Of a stretch of DNA of 64,000 nt, positions 60,101 to 64,000 are shown one piece after another. Positions within the stretch are counted from its first letter, which is position 1. Each line of letters begins with the position of its first letter. Position numbers and translations under genes: made by a program. The DNA lies in NCBI GenBank assembly GCA_032158295.1, contig CM063243.1:12182931-12246930 (forward strand), written 5' to 3'. Source of the stretch: Pycnopodia helianthoides (taxonomy: Eukaryota; Echinodermata; Asteroidea; Forcipulatida; Asteriidae). The notes beneath the pieces were generated by a model that saw only the letters and a list, made by a program, of their open reading frames with translations, made no database searches and had not been told where the DNA came from.

Positions 60101-63085
60101 ACCAGTGAAAAAGACTGGTGGACTATAAGTGCATAACTAACCAACTGGTCCTCGCTGCTGGCAAGTCACTGGAAAAATTACAGGTAAGGTCATCGTTTGT
60201 TCTTTTGTCAACGTAATGCTGATTTATAGTCAAAAGTATCAAGAAAGATACAATAAAAGTCATCAGTGAAGGGTTTGAGTTGAATACAGTGCCTACTTGT
60301 TGAGAAAAACAGCAAAAAAACTATCATGTTGATTTTGTGGTTTTAATCGTAATAGCACCCCCAATGTTCACAGCGGGTACCAACCGCATCTTTTTTGAGG
60401 ACTGCATTCAAACAGACACCACAGGATTTTCAAAAGGTTGCCTACAGTTGATCTTTGGAGATTAAAAATTGTTGACATATTTTTTATTGATTTCTAATCA
60501 ACGAGGGCACTTCAGAAAAAAAAGTTATTTCACGGGATGCTTTACTACCACAACCATCTTTACAAAAAGTAGGCTTTCGGATAAAAAAAACTACACTCTT
60601 TCTTTTCAAGGTCATTACCAGGGTATGACACTACCTTCAAGGACAAACCCTGAACATAAACTAGGTGTCCAAATTTCAAACAATGTAAAGACAACTTGGC
60701 AAACATCGTCCTTTTTATACAAGGGAACATGATTAGAGAAGTGCTAGCTAAGCTCTAAAAAAAATCCTGAACACCTGGGATAAAGTCACGGTTTGCTTGG
60801 ATAAATCCTCACTTAGACCTGTGAGTGACTTTTGTGAGAAACATTCCCGTTCAACAGACAACATTCGGCAAGTGAAATCTACTCAGGCATTGAGAAAGAA
60901 TTTCAATCCTATCTAAACAAGCTGCATGTTTTTCTGTTTTACAAATATTTGTTTTTCTTTATTAATCCTTAACCTTTAATAAAAACTTCCTGAATAGGAT
61001 TTTGGAGTAATTTAGAGGGTTAGAGTTAGATCTTTAAATGTATTTTTAAAAATACACTGATGTCGATGTTTCTCAGTCTCTTTCTCCCATTCAACCCAAT
61101 TTTTACCGATCCAAGGCTGGAAGGGAGAATATATGCTAGCTCCTTTTTCGCATTATGAGAGTCACAAGGCTCAAAACTTCCATTGGACCACTGGCCTGAG
61201 TCCAGTAGTTTCGGCATTGGACCTGTAACCCCAAAACCCAAAGAATCTTGCCGGGCTAGTTCTTTTCAAAACATCCACTAATGAAGATTAATAAGTACTT
61301 AAGCTTTTCAATTCTAAACCTCCCACTAATGAAGATTAATAAGTACTTCAGCTTTTCAATTCTAAACCTCCCTCTAAAAGCCCTGCAACAAATTTTTTTA
61401 AAGAAAGGAACTACTTCTTGTATTTGGTCCAGAGAGTCCAGTGGAAGTTCTGAGCTAAAGACCCGTGATCTAGTGGAATCTTTCTTTGAATTCAAGTCCT
61501 ACAGTGTTACTTGGTGTTATCGCATCCAAAGAGCAAGACAGAGATGACACCAGCAGGGTTCTGCCCAGGATTTCTTTAGTGATGGAAAAATGTTTCCCTG
61601 GAAACCATTGCGAGATGGATAAGCTACACGGTAGATCAAATGAATAGACTCAAATCAAAGAAGTACTCAAAATGAATGGCTTCGGATACCATTTGTACTG
61701 GTAAATACCCAATTTTACATTTCGTTGAAAACCTTTGAAAGTGTAATTTAAAACATTTGAAAAATGTGTGGTGGTCGGAAACAGATATAACCACTGTGGG
61801 CAGAACCCTGCACCAAAATGATAAAGTTCAATAGAAAATGCATACCCTTTTGACATCTGTGATGGTGTAGGCGTGGCCCACGATCAGTCCATTGTCCAGC
61901 TTGGCCTCCGAGCCCCTGCCGGCCTGGTCGATGGAGCAGCCCATCTGGGAGTCAGAGTTGTAGGCATCGAACAGGATCTTGAAGAGATTCTTGGGGGCCT
62001 TCTTCAAGTCGTGGGTCTCAGAGAATCCGCCGGTGAAGTCCTCCATAGCCTCCACGACGTTGCCTCCCTTCAAGGCCTCATAGGATCCGTGTAGCCTGTT
62101 GACAGGTCATCAAAGACATTAAACTCTCTCTTCATTCTAATCTTTGGGGGGATTGGATCTGGGGATTGGATCTGGGGACAGCGCGACTGCCTGTCGCCAA
62201 CAAGCTCCTCAGACTTACTATAATGCCAGACTAGGGTACTGTCCTCAATAACTAATGTTTACAAATGTAACAACCACACTTCCTTTGGTAGAGTAGGCAT
62301 GTATGATTGCTGTCAGTTTCTTTAGATTCGCTCACAAAATTGAGGCTATTCTCATTATTTTTATTGCGTGCAGTACCCTAACATGTTAAAAGATGAGTCT
62401 AGGGGAACTAGTGAAGGCTGCAGTTCAGCAACATAACATATCCTGAGCAGCTAAGAAGCCAAATATAATAACCACATCGTAATTTTTTTGCATCAAAAAG
62501 AGGGGGGGGGGTCAACCAACTTATCAGTTAGTGCCTGTTTTATCAAATGTCTACACTGTTGTACAATAGCTGGGCCATGGAGAATTAATCTAGTTGAATT
62601 TCTGAATAATAATATGCAGCTCTTATATAGAGCTTTATCACACCCAATGGATGTCTCAAAGCGCTTTTTAAATTTGTTAAACTGGATGATGAGTATGTTT
62701 TAACTATGAGACCCATTCATACAGCATCTTGTAAGGGGTTTACAAGGTGTGTTTTTTTTATAGAAAAAATCTAACAAATATTGCAAATATTATTTGATGA
62801 AAAAAAAAAAAAGTATAAACGTGACTAACTTGGCATAGGCCTTCTCCAGCAATGCACTCCAGAACTCGTTCTTTGACTCGGAGTGCACAAACACCAGTCT
62901 GCCGTTGTAGGTCGGCAGGCGGTCATCAATGATCACCTCCACCCACTTGCCGTACTGCCAGAACTGGAAGTAGAAGGCCCCGCAGTAGTTGCTGCGGTCG
63001 AAGCCCTGATCCTCTGGGCACACCTTCTTCAGGAGGTAGTCATCCAGAGAGAGGGATGCCAGGGCAGCAAGGAACCAGCAGTCAC
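36112..63085 (-). CDS. CAPN: Classical calpain (Ca2+-dependent Cys protease), 16 exons, 5' end beyond window
   Basis: The exons are listed separately. They join in frame into 617 aa from the catalytic-Cys exon to TAA at 36112-36114. About 100 N-terminal residues lie past the right edge. Numbering from the first Gly here: Cys3 (GDCWFLAA), His160 (GHAY) and Asn186 (IRNPWG). The Cys-His spacing of 157 equals that of calpain-1 and -2, so the triad is complete. Residues 1-230 are the protease core end and 230-435 include the C2-like domain with a 15-residue acidic run. About 455-617 are the penta-EF-hand domain with canonical loops [12 protein letters not shown] and [12 protein letters not shown]. 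Calpains cut cytosolic and membrane-skeleton proteins when calcium binds. EF domain and length make this a classical (CAPN1/2/3/8/9-like) member. The exact subtype is not settled. Confidence 0.95.
36323..36715. mobile_element. TTAA-type MITE, complete diverged member
   Basis: Inverted ends: TTTAAAGGAACGTTACAGAA at left, and the right end ends TTCTGTAATGTTCCTTTAA. Shares the inner layout of the copies at 29765 and 55799 (TATTTCTGTCTGAAATGCCA, TTTTCACTATTTTCTCGTGA). It lies in the last calpain intron. Confidence 0.88.
36945..36997 (-). CDS. CAPN: Calpain exon o (EF-5)
   Basis: Acceptor CCCTCACAG, donor GTAAGA. Reads [18 protein letters not shown]. The fifth, non-canonical EF-hand is used for dimer formation in the family. 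Confidence 0.92.
37160..37620. repeat. ~120-bp tandem repeat, 4 copies, derived from MITE interior
   Basis: GGGGACCAGT recurs about every 120 bp (near 37187, 37304, 37418 and 37534), each time followed by TTGGCTGGTTG. These are the inner words of the GGGCCCAATTTC MITE family. It lies in the calpain intron between exons o and n. Confidence 0.85.
37648..37764 (-). CDS. CAPN: Calpain exon n (EF-4)
   Basis: Acceptor TCTTACAG, donor GTAAGT. Reads [20 protein letters not shown], then [24 protein letters not shown](I/V)CC is conserved. EF-4 is usually not a calcium binder. Confidence 0.96.
38300..39209. other. Calpain intron, nothing else seen
   Basis: A/T-rich intron sequence next to exon m. No repeat family or exon recognised. 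Confidence 0.5.
39210..39288 (-). CDS. CAPN: Calpain exon m (EF-3)
   Basis: Acceptor TTTGCAG, donor GTGAGT. Reads [20 protein letters not shown], then LALNAIG. The loop [12 protein letters not shown] has all expected ligands. Confidence 0.95.
39715..39783 (-). CDS. CAPN: Calpain exon l (EF-2 loop)
   Basis: Acceptor TTTTTAG, donor GTGAGC. 23 codons, [20 protein letters not shown] then KWK. With the last Asp of the previous exon it makes a canonical 12-residue EF loop. Confidence 0.95.
39960..40165 (-). mobile_element. tRNA-derived SINE (family 2), copy 1
   Basis: Minus strand: CTCGGTGGTCTAGTTGGTAA (A box), AATGGATCGAATCCCACCCG (B box), then CTGTGGATTTTTTCACAGAC. Related copy at 42520-42735. 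It has no foldable complete tRNA, so it is a SINE and not a tRNA gene. Confidence 0.85.
40535..40858 (-). mobile_element. SINE with tRNA-Leu/Ser-like head (family 3)
   Basis: Minus strand: GTTGTAGCCGAGTGGTCTAG (A box), GGGTTTGAATCCTGGCC (B box), body TGCGATAGACTGGCATCCTG, and a tail ending in CTTTACTTTACTTTTACT. Next to a C14/A16 run at 40848-40876. Confidence 0.87.
40929..40990 (-). CDS. CAPN: Calpain exon k (EF-2 entering helix)
   Basis: Acceptor TTGAACAG, donor GTATCC. Reads [20 protein letters not shown], then D. FSLE(A/S)C is highly conserved in classical calpains. Confidence 0.94.
41101..41282. mobile_element. MITE, GGGCCCAA family, complete
   Basis: Ends CAGGGCCCAA and TTGGGCCCTGG are inverted. 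The centre has GAGCAGGAAACCAGTCAAAA and TTTTGGCTGGAAACC. Lies in the calpain intron next to exon k. Confidence 0.88.
42520..42735 (-). mobile_element. tRNA-derived SINE (family 2), copy 2
   Basis: Minus strand: GATGGTCTAGTTGTAAGGCA, then CGCGGGTTTGAATCCCACCC, and TGCCTGTGGATTTTTTTCAC. Same layout and flank words (GTAGCTAGAGGCAGTTC) as the copy at 39960. Confidence 0.87.
42829..43084. mobile_element. MITE with long inverted ends, GGGCCCAA family, GC-rich subtype
   Basis: Left end CTGGGCCCAATTTCATGGCT and right end AGCCATGAAGTTGGGCCCAG are inverted. The inside is unusually GC-rich, with CGC repeats of GTAAGCAGAG-like words. A degraded relative lies at about 63128-63245. Confidence 0.9.
44000..44075 (+). 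mobile_element. tRNA-like sequence (SINE head)
   Basis: ACACAGTTGGTAGAGCACC resembles an A box and GCAGGTTCAAATCCCGCG a B box, followed by TTTTTC. The acceptor stem does not pair well, so it is probably a tRNA-derived repeat. A tRNA pseudogene is an alternative. Confidence 0.6.
45460..45860. repeat. 15-bp minisatellite (GCAACAAGATCTGCA)n with 7-bp tail array
   Basis: About 24 imperfect units, each with AGATCTGCAG or a variant, end in four GCCTGCA units (45833-45858). The Arg/Ser/Ala-rich plus-strand frame here is a repeat product. Confidence 0.9.
47261..47318 (-). CDS. CAPN: Calpain exon j (EF-1)
   Basis: Acceptor TTGACAG, donor GTAAGC. Reads [19 protein letters not shown], the atypical first EF-hand (ELKEILN). 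Confidence 0.94.
47810..48185 (+). mobile_element. SINE, copy 2 of the 14.1-kb family
   Basis: GTGGGTTCGAGTCCCGGTCG, GTGTCCTTAAGCAAGACACT, GGATGGGACGTAAAGCCGTT, and tail GAGCGTCACTGAGTGACGGA then GCGCCATATAAGAAGCCAC. Includes GTAAAAGAACCCAGTGCACT, missing from the 14.1-kb copy. Lies in the calpain intron between exons i and j. Confidence 0.88.
48465..48548 (-). CDS. CAPN: Calpain exon i (EF-hand domain start)
   Basis: Acceptor TTTACAG, donor GTAAGT. 28 codons, [20 protein letters not shown] then FFKRITGD, the first helix of the penta-EF-hand domain. The 5.7-kb intron before it holds several repeat arrays. Confidence 0.92.
48735..48870. repeat. ~22-bp tandem repeat (GACAAGAACCAGGGTGTTTT)n
   Basis: Six to seven imperfect copies, differing in the T run. 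Confidence 0.85.
50274..50526. repeat. 13-bp satellite (AATAAGGCTGCCA)n, ~19 units
   Basis: Very uniform array: apart from an extra T near 50310 and a GTCAAC variant near 50496, units are identical. The Ala/Leu open frame on the minus strand arises because 13 x 3 = 39 is free of stops, and is not a gene. Lies in the large calpain intron. Confidence 0.95.
51325..51510. mobile_element. MITE, GGGCCCAA family, partial
   Basis: Starts CAGGGCCCATTTTCAAAGAG. Holds GGATACCAGTCACAAACAGT and TTTTGGCTGGTAATC. The right terminal repeat is missing or degraded. Confidence 0.8.
54269..54311 (-). CDS. CAPN: Calpain exon h (linker)
   Basis: 43 bp, acceptor ACTCACAG, donor GTTAGA. Completes Val and reads [14 protein letters not shown], the linker between domain III and the EF-hand domain. 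Its phase joins both neighbours. Confidence 0.88.
54470..54606 (-). mobile_element. tRNA-like sequence with duplicated 5' half
   Basis: Minus strand: GGGCTAGATAGCTCAGTTGG occurs twice (54516-54541 and 54574-54599 region). The second is followed by a possible anticodon arm and GTTGGTTCAAATCCCGCTCT. A and B boxes are very good. Acceptor pairing is partial (CTAG). It is best seen as a tRNA-derived repeat or a tRNA pseudogene with a 58-bp duplication. Confidence 0.65.
54659..54873 (-). CDS. CAPN: Calpain exon g (C2-like domain end)
   Basis: Acceptor TTTTTAG, donor GTAAGT. Reads [20 protein letters not shown], then [20 protein letters not shown] and [19 protein letters not shown] is the domain III signature. 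Confidence 0.96.
55507..55709 (-). CDS. CAPN: Calpain exon f (C2-like domain, acidic loop)
   Basis: Acceptor TCCTCCAG, donor GTTTGC. Reads [17 protein letters not shown], an unbroken 15-residue Glu/Asp run, then [15 protein letters not shown] and [12 protein letters not shown]. The acidic loop of domain III is thought to act as an electrostatic switch in calpains. Confidence 0.95.
55799..56140. mobile_element. TTAA-flanked MITE, complete copy (inverted relative to 29765)
   Basis: TTAA at both edges (55799-55802 and 56137-56140). Ends AAGGTATTGTACACTTTTGG and its inverted partner CCAATAGTGTACAGGGCCTT. A TTAA duplication is typical of piggyBac-type elements. Lies in the calpain intron between exons e and f. 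Confidence 0.9.
57480..57646 (-). CDS. CAPN: Calpain exon e (end of core, start of C2-like domain)
   Basis: Acceptor CCAAAG, donor GTTTGT. Reads [20 protein letters not shown], then a Lys-rich stretch (GGRKKKSKW) and [22 protein letters not shown] is the conserved start of domain III. Confidence 0.95.
58498..58575 (-). CDS. CAPN: Calpain exon d
   Basis: 78 bp, acceptor ATTCCCAG, donor GTAGGT. Reads [20 protein letters not shown], then DDGEFW. The DDGEFW(M) motif is diagnostic and completes the protease core. It is short and easily missed. Confidence 0.95.
58905..59165. mobile_element. Degraded TTAA-type MITE
   Basis: TTTTACTCATTTCTCAAAAA, then GCATTTCAAGCAAAAATACT and TTTCACTCTTACAAGTGTTC follow the same order as the complete copies, with many changes. 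Ends not recognisable. Confidence 0.5.
59659..59750 (-). CDS. CAPN: Calpain exon c (catalytic Asn)
   Basis: Acceptor ATCCCAG, donor GTAAGT. Reads [20 protein letters not shown], then [10 protein letters not shown]. The His-to-Asn spacing is 26 residues, two more than in calpain-2. Confidence 0.96.
61276..61376. repeat. 50-bp tandem duplication
   Basis: CACTAATGAAGATTAATAAG and the following bases (to AATTCTAAACCTCC) occur twice in a row. Lies in the calpain intron between exons b and c. Confidence 0.9.
61846..62095 (-). CDS. CAPN: Calpain exon b (catalytic His)
   Basis: Acceptor CAACAG, donor GTATGC. Reads [20 protein letters not shown], then [19 protein letters not shown], and [15 protein letters not shown] with the active-site His. 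Confidence 0.96.
62830..63085 (-). CDS. CAPN: Calpain exon a (catalytic Cys)
   Basis: Acceptor CCGACAG, donor GTTAGT. Starts in phase 1 and reads [19 protein letters not shown], then [19 protein letters not shown] and [13 protein letters not shown]. The Cys is the nucleophile. The preceding exon is not in the window. Confidence 0.96.
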
Positions 63086-64000
63086 CTGTCGGCAAAATCA
63101 AAAAGTACAACCATTGATGGATGGGTACGGGGCCTGACTTCATGGCATGGCTTCCCACCGAATTCTGCGCTTACAGTGCCCTGTTAGTGTGAATCTATGG
63201 GCCATAAGCGCGAATGCCCTGGCCAGCAGTGTCATGAAAATTACGCCCAACGGTGTTTCCCTTGAACTGCATCCAAATGAGAGTTGACCCCTTGCTATGT
63301 AACAGTGGCCACCATCTGCCAGTATCAGCAGCAAGGAACCAAAAAGTCAAGAGTGCATTTGTTGAAAGCCACATACACCAACCTCATTCCCATTGTGTAC
63401 CACCTCGCCGCGCCATTTAAAAAAAATTTATCCCAGAGTGTTTTGCTTGATATGCAATTTAGGATGACCATGTAAAAACATGATTCATTTGAAGTGTATT
63501 GCGTACAAAATATGTGCTTGACACGCACGTACTAAGTGCTTGACACGGTGTACTAAGTGCCGACAAGCATTTGAAAGTTTTTAACAAGCGTGTGCGCAGA
63601 GCAGTCACTTATGGTTAGCCAATCAGCATTGTTTTTCAGTGCTTCCCTTCCAGGGGTTAGTGACGAGCGGTATCGATACGGCGGCTGTCCACTGTAGCGA
63701 GACACATGCTTCCCCAAACCCTACCCTGCCCTTTAAGATGTCAGTTTTGCCACCACCATGTTAATGTATTGGGAGTAAAAACATGGTTTATTTACTAGGA
63801 TCCCTCCTCCTCAAATAAAGTCAAATTCTAGGGTTGTCGTGTTAAATGGGTGAACTGACTCAGGATTCAGAAATTGCATTTTGTCATTGATTTTTCTTGA
63901 CTTCACAAGTTGTAGTTTGTTACTAATTTGTAACAAATCTTAAGGGCCAGAAATCCATGTGTTCATCACGCATTGAGGAAAATCTTTTGAAATGAAACAC
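63086..64000. other. Calpain intron at the right edge; no exon seen
   Basis: No upstream calpain exon (the expected region before Gly-Asp-Cys-Trp) is visible on the minus strand. A degraded GGGCCCAA-type MITE lies at about 63128-63245. Confidence 0.6.

Noticed and set aside
1..64000. CRISPR-like regularly spaced repeats
   Set aside because: All arrays seen are direct tandem or dispersed repeats without unique equal-length spacers, and the genome is eukaryotic.

Overview
The window is animal nuclear DNA: AT-rich, with short exons, GT-AG introns of 0.3-7 kb, and many SINEs, foldback elements, MITEs and minisatellites. The two real genes belong to animal families (AIDA and a classical calpain). 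Long inverted-repeat elements resembling the sea-urchin TU foldbacks, and tRNA-derived SINEs, suggest an echinoderm, possibly a sea star. The species assignment is inference only.

Layout. 1-1.3 kb: minisatellites. 1.2-13.7 kb: three diverged and rearranged copies of a duplicated segment. On the minus strand it carries small exon-like pieces with good splice sites and compatible phases, but no copy is intact. It is interrupted by a 911-bp inverted-repeat element and, in the third copy only, by a 955-bp insertion. 14.1 kb: a SINE. 15.2-20.6 kb: a 5.4-kb foldback with ~1.06-kb arms around a broken, 5'-truncated non-LTR retrotransposon (endonuclease, reverse transcriptase and zinc-finger remnants). 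20.6-23.3 kb: intergenic DNA, presumably including the AIDA promoter.

23,354-29,237 (+): a complete ten-exon AIDA gene encoding 312 aa. A 654-bp foldback element with 9-bp target duplications sits in intron 1. 29.3-36.1 kb: convergent 3' sides with repeats and no further gene seen. 36,112-63,085 (-): sixteen exons of a classical calpain, running from the catalytic-Cys exon to the stop codon (617 aa). The exons before the catalytic Cys, roughly 100 residues, lie beyond the right edge. Cys, His and Asn are all present, followed by a C2-like domain with an acidic loop and a penta-EF-hand domain. Calpain introns are filled with SINEs, MITEs, a 13-bp satellite and other arrays.

AIDA (Axin/JNK antagonist) and calpain (calcium-dependent protease) are not known to work together. 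They are tail-to-tail neighbours, and AIDA also lies near CAPN2/CAPN8 on human 1q41, so the linkage may be ancient. No prokaryotic features, CRISPR arrays or rRNA genes were seen.
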